Source: Hermatobates lingyangjiaoensis
Lineage: Eukaryota; Arthropoda; Insecta; Hemiptera; Hermatobatidae
Direction of reading: 5' to 3'
DNA: 64,000 bases
NCBI GenBank assembly: GCA_026182355.1
Contig: JAPFBL010000035.1
Span: 3,353,501 to 3,417,500, forward strand
Both the position numbers and the translations under genes were made by a program. How positions within the stretch are numbered: the first letter of the stretch is position 1; each line of letters begins with the position of its first letter. The notes under the pieces were generated by a model. That model searched no databases, was not told the origin of the DNA, and saw nothing but the letters and a program-made list of their open reading frames with translations. Of this stretch, positions 1-12,539 are shown one piece after another.

Positions 1-3000
1 AAAAAGATCAATGCAGTGCAAAATGTTCTATTATTTATAATTAAAAAATAATTTATAATTATTTTTTAATTTTAAATTAAAAAATACTATTTCATTTAAT
101 TGATATTTTATATATCAATGAATATTTTAATTTTTAATATATTTAATTTGTAAAATTATATGATAAACATAGTCCATGTTAACTTGTAAATATAAATATA
201 TGCTAATAGTATATAGGTCGCCGCCCTGTCTCACTGCAGGACTCTTCACCTCCTGACATCGATGATTGACGAAATATAGAGTTATACCTGTTTCTATCTC
301 TGTGTTACTCTCATTTTAACTCATTTTTTATTTCAATATATACTAATTGAGAAAAAATAAAATTATTTTTGGTAATATTTGCATATTATTCAAAATGCTT
401 TTTTTGAAATCTCGGAAAGAAGAGGGGAGGGGGTGACATTGTGACAAATTGCAGGAGGGGTGCATGGGCCAAGAAAGGCTGAGAAAAGGGTCTGCTTGTG
501 ATTCCAATTCACCTACGTCAATGGATTGGGTCTGATTTTTTCATTTCTACACATTCAACTATTCAGAAAGGATGTAAAATCTAATTATATTTCTGACTGC
601 AGTAGATGATGACAAAGACTCAAACTATCAAATAAAGCTATTTACTAATTATACAGTTTTGTGTACGTTTGAAGAAGGGATTGACATGGGTAGTGAACAG
701 CTTTTCTCTACTTCCATGATTACACCTTCACACAGAGACCTTTGAGAGGCTGCCTATTGTGCATGCATGTGATAATGTAATCTCAAAGTCCCATGATTAT
801 ACAATGAACTGGCTATCACACTTGTTCTATTACAAATCCATGATACAGGGAATTTATCTGAAACATCTTTCATTCACATGTTCTATGATAAATCTCAATT
901 TCAATAATTCAGAATTTATTCCCAATAAGACTCTTTCGGAGCCACCTAGCTTTGAGGTCAAGGTAGCCCAGTGGCCTGCGTACTCTATTTTCACTCTGGC
1001 TCTCGATCTTTTCATGGGGGAAGATTAAAACACAGTAGCACGTCGACCCTCTGAGAAGACGTTACGCCGAATAGTCTCGAGCTGTAAGATGTCAGGTACT
1101 CTTGACGGTACCAACTCTAAACACACTTGAGTCATTCAAAACTTACGACTACCTATTTTTTAACCTAGAACTTTACTCGGATGGAAAGGCCTGAGAGTCT
1201 ATCAATCATACCAGTTAATGCAACTTGAAGACGAAAAATACAAGTTTGAAACGTGATGTTTATATCAAACGTTTGTATGTGGAGACTGTCATTATTAGTA
1301 CCTCTGATTATACAACAGTTTTTGTATATATAACAAATTTGTAAATACTAATTTAAGATTTGCATAAGAAGGCACATGTTAAAGTGCTTTAAAATATTCA
1401 GTGATTGTTGCTAAACAATAATACAGGTAGATGATGATATAAACGGTGACACATTGTGCCTTAGAATATATGTACTGGGTGTTAGCCAACTGAAGGATTC
1501 TGAAGGAATGACTCGTAGGAGTGATTCGTTCTACTATTAGTTCTCACAGTCAACACAGGTATGTTCATTACCTCAACGACACGTGCAAAGTTACTGATTA
1601 AAAATGATGCCCCTTGCCATTACTTATAAAACATGAAATGCCACATATCTTTAAAGACTCTTTACATGATAAAAAGTTCTCTGTAACAAAAGATTTTCAA
1701 AAAAAATGATTGCCATAACCAAGCAAAGAATTTTAAATGAAAGAATTTAAAGAAACTTATTGAATAAATAATTACTTTCAAAAAATACATTTAAAAATAA
1801 ATTCAATAAATACGAATTTCAAAAGAAAGTTACTTCAAAGCAAAATTACCTTATTTTTTCAAATGAAAAAAAATATTCAACGATTATTTTTAAAGGAATA
1901 ATCCTATTTTTCTTAACTCTTGTTTATTTATTATTGAAATCAATCCGGAAGGCTTTATACACTTCAAGAACAGTAGTACGGATAATTTACATGTATTTCT
2001 GAAATACAGGGAGAACCAGATGACTGTTCTAAATAATCAAGTTTGTTGTTCTACCTGATTGAGATATAGTTTTACAAGGTTTAAGCGAGGCAAACTATAA
2101 ATGTTAATCATGGATTCACATAATATTACTTAGTATGCAAGCATGAGTAATCCTGGCTACGAGTTTGTTATGGAAGGCATCAATCAGTATGTAATACGGC
2201 AATCATTCATTCATTAGGAGTAATTGTAGTTGCAATAACATGAGGCACCTGACCATGAATCATCTGATTCACATAATGTCCAATCTTCTTGATATTATAA
2301 ATTTATATGTATATATGTTATGTCTATTTATTAACAATAATGTATCAACTAAATCCACAGAAAGAAAAACATAAAAGCAATCACAAAAAATCACTACTAT
2401 ATTTTGTCTGCCTCGTCATCAGGTAGAAACAAATAGGCGCTCTGAAGATAAGTGATAACTGAAGTGAAGTTTAATTGAAGAGGTATTTAATCAGTGTAGC
2501 CAATTTACTGAAGGAGAGAAGCCAAACATATATAAGTTAAGTGATAACAAAAGGGTATATAAAAAAAACATTTCAATAAATAAATATTAAACATTACTGA
2601 AAAAAACGAACTCTAAATGAAAAATAAATCGACAAATTTGGTCAAAAAGACTAGATAAATACTATTGAAGAACAATTAACGATTGAGGTTAAGCCCAGAA
2701 GCCAAATAAATGCTTATTCTGAAGATCTCAAAGTGATATTGATGTTGGGAACAGGAATCTGTCGAAGGAACAGTACAAGGAAAGAATAATTGAAACTGAA
2801 TCCGTGAGAACTGGAATAAATGCAACGGGAAATTCACTGCTCTTACGAACGAAAGATCTGTGATTATTCATACGAAAGCTTAGCTTCCACGAAGCTAATT
2901 GACATAAAAAGCATCAAGCAAGAAGTACACATTTTGTGAGGAATAGGGTAGACTAAGTTATCTCTAGTGTGGTATAAATGAAAACTAGGGCCTTTGAGAT

Positions 3001-3212
3001 TAGTAAAAATTGAATGTATGCATGTAGACATGGATCGAGATATAGTACTCTCAATATGATGAGGATGACTATTTCAAGGCAGGTACTACTGAGAATTAGT
3101 TGGTTTAAAATAAACGCATTTTCTACTATTATTCTACTATTATTGCTACTATTATTCTCATTATTGTACTGATGATGAATGTGGTACATTCGAAACATGC
3201 CAACTAGCAACA
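1..3212. other. A+T-rich non-coding sequence
   Basis: No gene is seen. The 89-codon plus-strand ORF at 759-1028 has low-complexity composition and no splice sites or recognisable motif. About 425-530 is less A+T-rich and non-repetitive and could be a short conserved element, but nothing identifies it. A TACTATTATT-type microsatellite lies at 3121-3160. On the minus strand of the named gene this is the intron after the 3879-4116 exon. Confidence 0.5.
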
Positions 3213-3365
3213 TTGGTGATTTATAGTTTTAATGAAGAGACGAGGAAGAAATTCTGGAAACTGGAGAAATTATGTAAGAAACAGATACAAGCCAAATATG
3301 GGGCGTTATTTAACAATATATGTTTAAATGAAGGACTGCTTCCAACTTTTACAAATATATATATA
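3213..3365 (+). pseudogene. PLE-like N-terminal coding stub
   Basis: This is an open frame with a basic, amphipathic stretch (KLEKLCKK) followed by LFNNICLNEGLLPTFTN. The same motif recurs at 14012-14204 (minus), 16352-16420 (plus) and 40303-40445 (plus), giving a consensus close to NAExAIxFNKICLxEDLLPIYTN. This resembles the N-terminal region before the reverse transcriptase of Penelope-like elements: a basic helix, then a hydrophobic-Cys-hydrophobic-Pro segment. Assignment to PLE is inference from that pattern and from the adjoining hammerhead-like hairpin. The frame runs into a TA tract immediately after the motif and no RT or endonuclease domain follows, so it is a stub. Confidence 0.5.
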
Positions 3366-3547
3366 TATAAAAAGATTTCACATAAACACGTGAAACAACA
3401 ATCAATGATCAAACCACAATAAGAAATGGGAAAACAAGACTAAGATCTTTCAACCGTAACAAGCGGTCTTCGTCAGAGTCAAAAACCCAACTGATTTCTT
3501 ATTGTGGTTTGATCATTGATTGTTGTTTCACGTGTTTATGTGAAATC

Positions 3548-3560
<13 letters not shown>
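3361..3560. repeat. Near-perfect 67-bp inverted repeat, PLE-like terminal hairpin
   Basis: The arms 3361-3427 and 3494-3560 are reverse complements, separated by a 66-bp spacer. The spacer, read on the minus strand, carries CTGACGA, an extra A, GACCG...CGGTT and GAAA, a hammerhead-like arrangement. Related copies are at 14324-14502, 16440-16840, 23580-23670, 32950-33010 and 58085-58145. The right arm continues into a (TA)n tract at 3551-3587. The near-perfect arms suggest a recent head-to-head duplication or an active foldback. It is called PLE-derived because of the adjoining coding stub. Confidence 0.6.
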
Positions 3561-3592
<32 letters not shown>

Positions 3593-3878
3593 AATATTTC
3601 ATTTACAGGGAAGTAGTTTAGTTTGCAGATTCAATGTGTAGCATGTCTATTCAAACTAGATGTTGTAGTTAGAAACGCAACTGGTCAGCTGTGTTTCACA
3701 TTTTAATTAATGAATATTCTAATTTTAAATCCCCAAAGGAATAGTCGTTCTTTCCATCGTCAAAAACATTTTTTTTTCTTAAAAATTCTATACAAAATTT
3801 TCAATTGTATACCACAAAGTTAAAATGAAAAAAATAGCACAGTGAAGAAAAAAAATGAATGAAAAGTGGCAAACTGAC

Positions 3879-4116
3879 TGGCTACAATGAGGGTCATGTT
3901 GGCAGAGGATTCCTTGTTCTCGCTGGTGAGCGAGAAGGCGCACCGGATCTGGCCGTTGTGCTTCTGCATCGCACTCGATATGATGGCTCCACACTGGCCT
4001 TCCTTCAGTCCCTGTCCGTTGTACTTGATCCCGTTGAAGGGAGGCTTGGTCTCACTCATGCTCAGTCTGCCCTCTCCAGGGATCTCCATGCTGCAGTAGT
4101 CAAGAGCACCATTTGC
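3879..4116 (-). CDS. Fas3: Fasciclin-3-like gene, exon for second part of Ig domain 1
   Basis: This internal coding exon of 238 nt begins after a tttgtttag acceptor (phase 0) and ends before a gtcagt donor (phase 1). Its 79 codons open with ANGALDYCSMEIPGEG and include GQGLKEGQCG and NGQIRCAFS, ending in MTLIVA. The Y-C-x-x-E-I-P-G-E and G-L-x-x-G-Q-C-G signatures, with NGQxxC as the strand-F cysteine, match Drosophila Fasciclin-3 domain 1 closely. The protein is a GPI- or membrane-anchored homophilic adhesion molecule of axons and epithelia. The IRC cysteine should pair with the cysteine of the 45009-45088 exon. The YC and QC cysteines look like the extra pair of this family. NMT is an N-glycosylation sequon. 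Phase 1 at the 3' end fits the usual Ig-domain boundary. The opposite-strand ORFs here are shadows. Confidence 0.85.
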
Positions 4117-4483
4117 CTAAACAAAACATATTCACATCAAACTACCTCACTTCAATTTAGTAATGTGACTACTGGTCACAGAAAGAAACAAGAATAGTTA
4201 ACCTTAATAGCTAACAATGTCTTTCCTCTTCACTTGAGTCTAATTTGACAGTAATGATACAAATAGACCATGAAAGTAGTCATAATATCAGTACACTCAA
4301 TGTAGATCCGAAAGTCTGATCCAAATAAACAAACTCAGTAACTTCTAGGTTCTTTGTTTCTAACACCTAAACTTGTAGGCATTCAGCAGCAATTCAGTTA
4401 TGGATGAGCCATATTACTGGATTATTCTATATCCGGAGAGACAAGTTTCATCTTACTAAAGTTTATTACAGTAGGAATGCATA

Positions 4484-4802
4484 GGTTATGTTACAGTGGC
4501 AGTCCCACAAAGGAACACACATAGTCCGAACATTGGTCCTTTCTGATATCACACAAATAAGACTGATTTTACATCGGGAGTCCGAAATTTGCCTAACACA
4601 ATTGTATTTATAGCAGAGATCTTTAATGAGTACCTGACATCGTACAGACTCGGGACTGAACACTTAACATTCTCTCCGAGGGACGACGTGCTTAGATTCA
4701 TTCACCTCCCATGTGGATAAATGGAGGGCCAGAGTTGGTATGAACACTGGAGCTAGCAGTGCAGAGACGAGTTTGTTGCCAATGAGCTAACCTGGCCACC
4801 TA
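4484..4802 (-). mobile_element. tRNA-derived SINE, subfamily A
   Basis: The element is about 320 bp. Its head, read on the minus strand from 4802, shows a tRNA-like A box (TTAGCTCATTGGCAAC) and a decayed B box (GTGTTCATACC). The body carries the segment around 4630-4720 (ACGACGTGCT, TTCACCTCCC) shared with the copies at 21050, 42010, 50480 and 63230. The tail, with GGCAGTCCCACAA, is shared only with the copy at 63084-63395, so two tail subfamilies exist. It is transcribed by RNA polymerase III when active; this copy looks old. Confidence 0.75.
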
Positions 4803-5098
4803 GGAATGTTTAGCAAGTATTTTTGCGAAGGACGGTGTGCACAAGCTTCTAGATCCCCTGCCATCGCTATCGCTACAGCAGGGGCTTTCAGCCTTGCTTT
4901 GCCCATGCACCCCTCTCCCCATTTGTCACAATGCCATTTGATCCCCTCTCCTCTTGTTTACAGATCGTCTTTTTCAAAAAGTGAATTCTACATACCATGC
5001 AAATATTAAAACTTCTTTTATGTTTTCTTTATAAGTATATATCTATATTTATATATACTTATAAACATAGTCGTATATTTAGGAGGCACACCTTCGTT

Positions 5099-5495
5099 TA
5101 TGCATGTCTGGTTAAATTGTATACCTATTTTTAATTTCACAACTTACTGAGTCTTTCAAATTCTCTAATATATTTTCTCCATGTTTGTGGTACAAGATAG
5201 ATTAGTTGACCGAAATTTATAACTACATAGTCCGACAGGTTTCGGTCCTCACTGACCATTATCAAGGGTTATAGAGGTACAAAACATATGTATAGTTTAG
5301 TTATGTGTTTTGTACCACTATAATCCTTGATAATGGCTAGTGAGGACCGAAACCTATCGTACTATATAATTATATATCTTGGTCAACTAATCTATATGGA
5401 CCACAAACATGGAGAAAATATATTAGAGAAATTGAAAGACTCAGTAGAAAAGTTGTGAAATTAAAAATAGGTATACAATTTAACAAGACATATAA
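5099..5495. repeat. Long inverted repeat with hammerhead-like motifs
   Basis: The arms, about 190 bp each (5099-5287 and 5304-5495), are reverse complements with a spacer of about 16 bp, allowing a long hairpin. Each arm carries TTGATAA, an extra T, the perfect stem GGTC...GACC (GGCT...GACC on the plus-strand copy), then GAAACC and a GTC or GTA. This is the same architecture as the other terminal repeats but with two core positions altered (C3 to T, G8 to A). Likely PLE terminal repeats in head-to-head orientation. Confidence 0.6.
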
Positions 5496-5885
5496 AGATA
5501 TATAAACTATAGTTATAAATATTATATATTACTTAGTATATATACATATATATATGATTTGTTGCGATGTTGACCAATGGGAGTAGAGTTACAGGTCCAT
5601 GCGTAAGGTCCCAGTTGCACGCTGCTCAGCAAAAAGCCTTTGCGTTCTGCCAATAGGTATAGAGGTTGCACAGTCCCTCTGTGTTAAATGATGTTTGGCA
5701 GAAAACATTAGCCTCACTTTACAGTGAACTCCTGTTCCCTTTCTATTTTTGATTTTTGTGGTGGTTGGGTGTTGTTGTTGTTTACTATTTTCTGTTACGG
5801 ATATTGCTAGATTTTTAATTGATACTCTCGGTTGTTTACTGCGAAAAGCCGCCTTCATCTTCATGCCAACAGGAATTCTTCTCCT

Positions 5886-6850
5886 GATATAAGAAGAGTA
5901 TATGGAGAAGATGCCTATGAAAAAAGTTTTAAATAAAACCGAAACGTTGGCAACGAGAGTTTGATTTTTTATCCTGGAAAATTGACCGAACCCCGATTAG
6001 AGAACACACCTATTCTATCAAACGGTCGATATATTATTGAATCTGTTATATATACATTTGGGTTTATATAAGAAGAAATATGGGTTTTTATGAGGATATA
6101 AGAAGAGTATATGGAGAAGATGCCTATGAAAAAGGTTTTAAATAAAACCGAAACGTTGGAAACGAGAGTTTGATTTTTTATCCTGGAAAATTGACCGAAC
6201 CCCGATTAGAGAACACACCTATTCTATCAAACGGTCGATATATTATTGAATCTGTTATATATACATTTGGGTTTATATAAGAAGAAATATGGGTTTTTAT
6301 GAGGATATAAGAAGAGTATATGGAGAAGATGCCTATGAAAAAGGTTTTAAATAAAACCGAAACGTTGGCAACGAGAGTTTGATTTTTTATCCTGGAAAAT
6401 TGACCGAACCCCGATTAGAGAACACACCTATTCTATCAAACGGTCGATATATTATTGAATCTGTTATATATACATTTGGGTTTATATAAGAAGAAATATG
6501 GGTTTTTATGAGGATATAAGAAGAGTACATGGAGAAGATGCCTATGAAAAAGGTTTTAAATAAAACCAAAACGTTGGCAACGAGAGTTTGATTTTTTATC
6601 CTGGAAAATTGACCGAACCCCGATTAGAGAACACACCTATTCTATCAAACGGTCGATATTTTATTGAATCTGTTATATATACATTTGGGTTTATATAAGA
6701 AGAAATATGGGTTTTTATGAGGATATAAGAAGAGTATATGGAGAAGATGCCTATGAAAAAGGTTTTAAATAAAACCGAAACGTTGGCAACGAGAGTTTGA
6801 TTTTTTATCCTGGAAAATTGACCGAACCCCGATTAGAGAACACACCTACT
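5886..6850. repeat. 209-bp tandem array, about 4.6 copies
   Basis: The string GATATAAGAAGAG starts at 5886, 6095, 6304, 6513 and 6722, exactly 209 bp apart. Copies differ by only a few substitutions, so amplification is recent. Each unit holds a hairpin GGTTTT-AAAT-AAAACC followed by GAAAC and a second hairpin CGTT-GGC-AACG, the second half of a hammerhead-like layout. A diverged single copy lies on the minus strand at about 24130-24190. The array ends in a (TA)n tract at 6850-6866. The short ORF inside it is not a gene. Confidence 0.9.
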
Positions 6851-6866
6851 ATATATATATATATAT

Positions 6867-8090
6867 CAATTGTATCATGATAGAACTTTTCCAGGTTTAA
6901 TTAAGAGGTCAAAACGTATACAGCTTTCCTCACTGTGTAAACTCTCTGTGGTCACAATTCACCCCCCTTGAGAACCCCTCAGTACTACACGGTGACTCTA
7001 ACGACTCCTCGTAGTTTCAGTCTAAATTGTAATATGTTTTTTTACAGACTTATTCAGGTTTAACATAAAGCACTATACCAGAGCAATCAATCATGCTTAA
7101 TTTACAGAAGTATATTTTTCATAAACATATACACTAATACATGTATATTGTTGAGCAGTTGGAAAGTCCACAGGTCAGTTTAACTGTCGATTATGATATG
7201 TAGATAGTGCTGGGAACTCAGGTAACTCAAAGAAAGATGGTAATGTTTGCTTAAAAGTAAAAGTTTTTAAGTCCAGCTGCTTTCAACAATATATTGTTAG
7301 TTAAATACCAAAGAGTCATTAGATATACTTAGAAATACTTACTATTCATATGCTTATTAGGTTAAAAATATATATTAATAAATCTAAAACTTAAAACTAT
7401 TTATCAATTTAATAAAATAAGGAACTCTTTGAGAAAGCTTTAAAAAAACACTCACTCTTTGGAATAGAGTGAATATTATGATGTTTAAGACTCCCTTCTA
7501 CATAGGAAAATACTCTTAGAGTTTGGACACATTTTATTCATGCCGTTGAAAGCATAAAGAAAAGGGGGAATTCAGACAATAATTTATTGCAACACCCTCT
7601 TCGCCCAGACAACCTGCCTCTGTTCCTTTAGATTAAAACAACTACAACGTCTCCTGCCAAACTGAGCCTTTAGAACTTAACTGCTATATTCAAATTATAT
7701 TATACTGAAAATAGAGGTAATCAATTAGTTAATTGGTTTTGCAATTCTGATAAAATAGGACCCCCCTAATTTTAGGCCTTTTGCATGACGTCACCATCTT
7801 GTAGATGTGTTTTAGGGTGAGAGATGGAAAGAAACAAAGAAAACAGTTCCCGCAAAAAAAAAAGAGGAAAAGACAAAAATAACAGCCACTGCTGGTCTGA
7901 ATATCTCACTTTCTTATATAACCCAGACCAGTTAAGCTGGCAGAGGAAACCTAGTTAGATATATGTTGGTTACCATTATTATAGCACAGTATTAAGTTTA
8001 TTTCGACGAATGTACATTTTAAGTAAAGAAATTGCGCAACAGAAAAGAATATCTTACTATATCATTACTTGAAATTCAAATTAATTTTGT
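6867..8090. other. A+T-rich intron sequence
   Basis: No gene or clear repeat is seen. About 7555-7680 is less A+T-rich and non-repetitive and might be conserved, but it has no coding frame. Confidence 0.4.
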
Positions 8091-8094
8091 TAAT

Positions 8095-8305
8095 GATAGT
8101 GGGAGAGTAATCAGTATCCACCATACAATCATGCCGGAGCCTAAGTCCACTGCAATACTTGATGCTCTGTAAAATTCGACACTGCAGGGCGGTGATATCG
8201 AATTCTTTGCACCAAGGTGTATACCTAGGCACAACGGTTTCGATTGTAGCTCCATAAAGTATGTACTTTTGTCAATAAAGTCATATTCATTCATTCATTC
8301 ACTGT
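8095..8305 (+). mobile_element. Possible LINE 3' end with ATTC-repeat tail
   Basis: A segment of higher GC content runs into AATAAAGTCATATTC and then an ATTC microsatellite, CATTCATTCATTCAC. A short tandem tail of this kind is typical of 3' ends of CR1- and RTE-type non-LTR retrotransposons. No reverse-transcriptase frame is present, so class is uncertain. Confidence 0.35.
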
Positions 8306-9039
8306 ATACATTGCATATATGTGACTGTCTTTGCAGTTAAATTTATTTATTTTGATCTTCTCTAACAATATAATTGTACAAAACGGATATGTTCGGTTTA
8401 AAGGTTTAATATGGATAGTAAAATTATGCATAAAAATACTACAAAACAGTTTGAATTAAAAATTGTTAATTATGTATAAAAATTTAAAAATTTTTATACA
8501 TAAAACATTTTAAAAATGTATTTTATGATCTTCATATAAAAAACTGTATCTAGAATTTTATATTTCAGATCTTTAGAGAGTTATTAATTCTATTTGAGGC
8601 TGTATTGAGGACTTAACGGTTAAAGAAACTAAGTTTGTTTTTTTAATTTTGATGTTGTGTTTGACATGAAGTATAAAAACAGAATATAAATCCAAGTGGC
8701 GGCCAAATGGACATAATAAAACCACTTGTACAAATTAGGTGTGTTTTTTTTTTGAAAATTTGATACCTCATGGTCAAATAAGTTTATAGAAAATGGTATC
8801 TTATATTTTTCTGGTTTTTTGTACCTATAGTTTAAAGATGTATATTCCAGTCAATTGGTTTCGGACAAGTTTACTGATGTGTAATTCCATACACTCATAA
8901 CGGAAAATCTTATGACTGATTGATTCACTATATTATTCTTCATAACTTTCTCAATTTTGAAGTACTCGTAGTATAATAAAGTTTTATTGCATTTTCTTAT
9001 TTAATTGTTAAAAACTGATATATACTTTGAAGCCGTAAG

Positions 9040-9120
9040 GGAGCAAGTGTCATAGTCGATGATACAATCACTTGTCATGTATACTTGTCATGACATGTCA
9101 TGTCATGTACTTGTCAGGCT
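9040..9120. repeat. Degenerate CTTGTCATGT simple repeat
   Basis: Runs of CTTGTCATG and TGTCATGTCATGT occur over about 60 bp. It is simple-sequence DNA with no coding potential. Confidence 0.6.
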
Positions 9121-9779
9121 GAAGGGAGGAAGTGATTACAGGAGAGATCAAGGACAAGTTACATAAAAATACAACAATCCGCCACTGATCTAGGGAAGAT
9201 TTAACTCATAAGGAAGTAAATGTATCCTCCAGTCAACAGTTCATCAGCAATAACGCTGCCAACGACACATTATACACTTTGTCACCCAAACTCCTTGGGC
9301 TGACAAGGATATAGTAGATACAAGGATGTAGTGATATTCCACATCACCCCACACCTCACAGTGCACTGACTCACTGTTCCAGACCGTAGAAGGCCTGACC
9401 ACACGACCTGGAACTAGACAGCAAAGTATTGCCGATTTACACTTCAGACTTGACCACACGGGTTTAGAATAACGTAGATCTGATATATTAGATATATACT
9501 AGCCTCCAGCTAGTATAGGAGCCTGTAAATTAAAGCATGCGCCTACAAACTGTACGCCCCTCTTTGGCTGCTAAAACTCTTCAAAATAGTAAAATCATAC
9601 TAAAACCTTTAGATTAATAATAAGTCTTAAAAACTTAATTCACTTGAATTTAGTACTAAAACATCTTAATAAACTCAATCTGAAAATGGAATAAAGGTTG
9701 TACATAGTTATGGCACCCTAAATGTTCTTTAAAATGATGGATTGTAACAAGAGAATAATTCAGGAGTCATAATAGAAGT

Positions 9780-10110
9780 CAAAGAAGGGGAATGGACGAA
9801 AGAAGCATGTTAGGAAAGTCAGAGCGACGCCTTCTAGGGGAAACAAATAAAGAGAAAAATTGCCAGGAAACTGAAAAACGTGCGCAATGAATGTAGCTCT
9901 TTGCTCAGGCCTGCCTTCTTTCCATTTGCTTCAGATGCGATAAATTCTTTCATACAAAGAAGAATCCCTCCATCAGGGAAACAGATGGATCATGACTGCA
10001 TCACAGCGAAAAGGTTGATTTATAATCTGCCCCCCGTGAACATTCCCTGCAGGGCAAGGCTTATTTGACAGCCGACATACTCGCCTCCTTTAACCAGTCT
10101 TTTATTCCTC
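9780..10110. promoter_or_regulatory. Candidate conserved non-coding block
   Basis: The block is non-repetitive and clearly less A+T-rich than its surroundings, with no frame longer than 62 codons and no convincing splice sites. It includes GCAGGGCAAGGCTTATTTG and a palindromic CCCTGCAGGG. Compositional islands like this in long introns of developmental genes are often enhancers. This is inference only; no conservation data are available. Confidence 0.25.
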
Positions 10111-10114
10111 TTTT

Positions 10115-11870
10115 TTTTTCATTCAGCTGAATTCCCCCTATATCGCTTGTTACGCAGCCATTACATTCAGGTATAACTCATTGTGGTTTTCATATTTTAT
10201 TTCAGAACTATCTATAACAGTCTCCGAAAAACAACTCCATTCTATCATTTCTTAATAACCAGCAGAACAAATAACTGTTTTATAACTTTGAACTTTTAAA
10301 TATTAATTAAAAACTTGTTTCAATAATTAAGTAGTTAATTTCAGATTCTCACAAATAAAAATATGGTGCAATTAGAAAAAAATGATCAAGAGAAACTTGG
10401 TGTCCTATGTATCTTATAGACTTTTCTTTATGTCATTTTTTGTGATTTGGTAGAAATATGTCCACAGAATTTTTGATTAAAACTTTCGTGGTTCTGCCAT
10501 TTAGTTTGGATTTAATATATGTAGAGTGTATTGTGGTTAAACATTCCCCTTCTTGGTCAAAAGTTTAGAATACTGTTCTACTAAAGGGTTAAATTAAATT
10601 TTAAAGTGCCCTGATTAAGTTGTCAAGAATATTAAGTGAAAGACTACAACATATAGATGACAATTATTAAAATTGATCTGAATGGATTAAACTGATAGAA
10701 ACAATGAGTTCTGCTATTTTGGTAAATAATTAGCTAGAAAAGTAGTAACGTGACCACTATATTACTATTGGTGCTCCTGGTGGAAAGAAGGCGTACTTTT
10801 TTCGGATGTATCAGAAGCAAATGCTATGAATTCCCGATTATTGGATCATTTTAATGAAATTTATATCTTTGAAACTCATAATAATTAGTCTTCATAGTTG
10901 TTTTTTATATAATATTAGCTGTTCTTCCGGCAGTGCCCGGGTGGTTGATTATGACCAAACAAGTAGGTTATTGGTGGTAGATCCCAAAAAAGAACCCTGA
11001 TCAAAGTCAAAATACCGCAGTTAGTTCCCCCAAAAAAAGTTATGTAAGATCCATGTCTATTTGTATCTAAATGGCTCACGTTTTATTTCTAAGCGGAGAC
11101 ATAGCGGACAGACACACATTTTTACTTTAGATGTACAGAAAATTGATTGTTTCGTGCATTAATAACTAGTCAACGGAATGACCAAGAATTAATGAAACTA
11201 ATGTTTCAAGGAGTTTAATTTAATTCTCCAAAAAAGAGCATACTTATAATGAGGTCAATGACAGTCGTTCAGCGTCTCATATCTGTTTCTTCTGAGTTAA
11301 AAGATATTGCTTCAGAAAATGTGATGCTCATAAGATGTAGAGATAAAAAAATGTGTTGTTCCTTGTAGCATTTAATGCTTTTTCTTTTTCAACAAAAAGT
11401 GTGAAGGACAGAAATAAATGTAATATATGTTACTTGTAAATGTATAATAATAGATTTTTTTAGGAAAATGCTAAGAAGCTCTTTCTGTGTTCAGTGATAT
11501 TCAATTTACATTAGTCTAAGCACTATGAAAATTACTTAAAGTTCAAAGAAAAGAGCTTTGGAAAGGCAAGATTTTTGAAACTTTATTGGAACACAGTCAT
11601 TGGATCTCTTGCCTTTGAGGCTGAGGAATCTAATATTGCTAATGGCCTAAGAGTTAAGTTAACCAGCACTTTATCGACTTTCTTGAAACAAATGTATATC
11701 AGCTTACTGACTTCTTACTCCGGGCAACAACAAATTTCTCATGTAACATGATTAATTTATTATTTTGACATCTGTCTCTAAAAACTGGAAGGAAGTAGTT
11801 GTTTACCAATAGTACTCTGCCAGAATTAGTATATGATTACTATTCCATCATTAGTTTTTACTTTACTATA
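10115..11870. other. A+T-rich intron sequence
   Basis: No gene is seen. A short GC-rich stretch near 10920-11060 (GGCAGTGCCCGGGTGG) may be the edge of an old repeat. Confidence 0.4.
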
Positions 11871-11874
11871 AGTA

Positions 11875-12535
11875 AAGTATAGTGATCGTGAAAAAATTCG
11901 ATCTCGAGATTTTGACGGAATTACATGTTTTGAGGCCCCAGAAGTCGTTTTATGACGTTTTTACGATGATGTCTGTGTGTGTGTGGGTGGGTGGGTGGGT
12001 GCGTGGGTGGGTGCGTGTGTTAGCATTGCTTGTTACCACGCTACAGTCCAGAATCTTTGATGGATAAAGTTGATACTTTACACAAAAATGGGCCTCATAA
12101 AGACGAAGATCCCTATTGTTTGGGAAGAATTATGCATGATGGGAAAGTCACTTTTTTTGCCAAAAGCCGTTTTTTTTAAAACATTTATTTCTCCTAAACT
12201 AATAACCCTAGAGTTTTGAAATTTTGACATTATCTTTGAAGTTACGAGTGCAACAAACGAAAAATATATTCAGAATTTTAAAACAACGGGAAATATTTTT
12301 TTTTCAATAAAATGTAAAAATTTTGACTTATAATTCAATCTCAAACCTTGTGAGAGCGATAAAAGCCATACTGTTTGATGGATCAAAATGAAACTATGCC
12401 TAAAAATAGAACATTATGTGGAGAATGAGTTGAGATATTTTTTTCTAAAATTACATTCGCTAAAGGGGCGTTGCAGTACGATTTGTGTTTTCAGAAAATG
12501 TTTTTTTGACGCTAAACGGCTCATTAAAAAATAAT
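11875..12535 (+). repeat. Dispersed ~650-bp repeat, copy 1
   Basis: It begins near AGTGATCGTGAAAAAA and shares many blocks in order with 56990-57615: TCTCGAGAT, TTACATGTTTTGAGG, CGATGATGTCTGTGT, CCTATTGTTTGGGA, ATTATGCATGATG, AAAATTTTGACTTAT, GAATGAGTTG and CTAAACGGCT. A GTGT/GGGTG simple repeat sits inside at 11970-12020. No transposase or RT frame and no terminal repeats are visible, so its class is unknown. Both copies are on the plus strand and well diverged. Confidence 0.7.
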
Positions 12536-12539
12536 GAAA

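Noticed and set aside
759..1028. 89-codon plus-strand ORF
   Set aside because: No motif, no splice sites, composition of random A+T-rich sequence.
3859..4197. 112-codon plus-strand ORF
   Set aside because: It is the complement of the Ig exon; the minus-strand frame carries the family motifs.
5886..6850. Could the regularly spaced repeats be a CRISPR array
   Set aside because: Units are contiguous 209-bp tandem copies with no variable spacers, in a eukaryotic intron.
11970..12020. GTGGGTGGGTGGG run as a G-quadruplex regulatory site
   Set aside because: It is a microsatellite inside a dispersed repeat and is not kept in the second copy.
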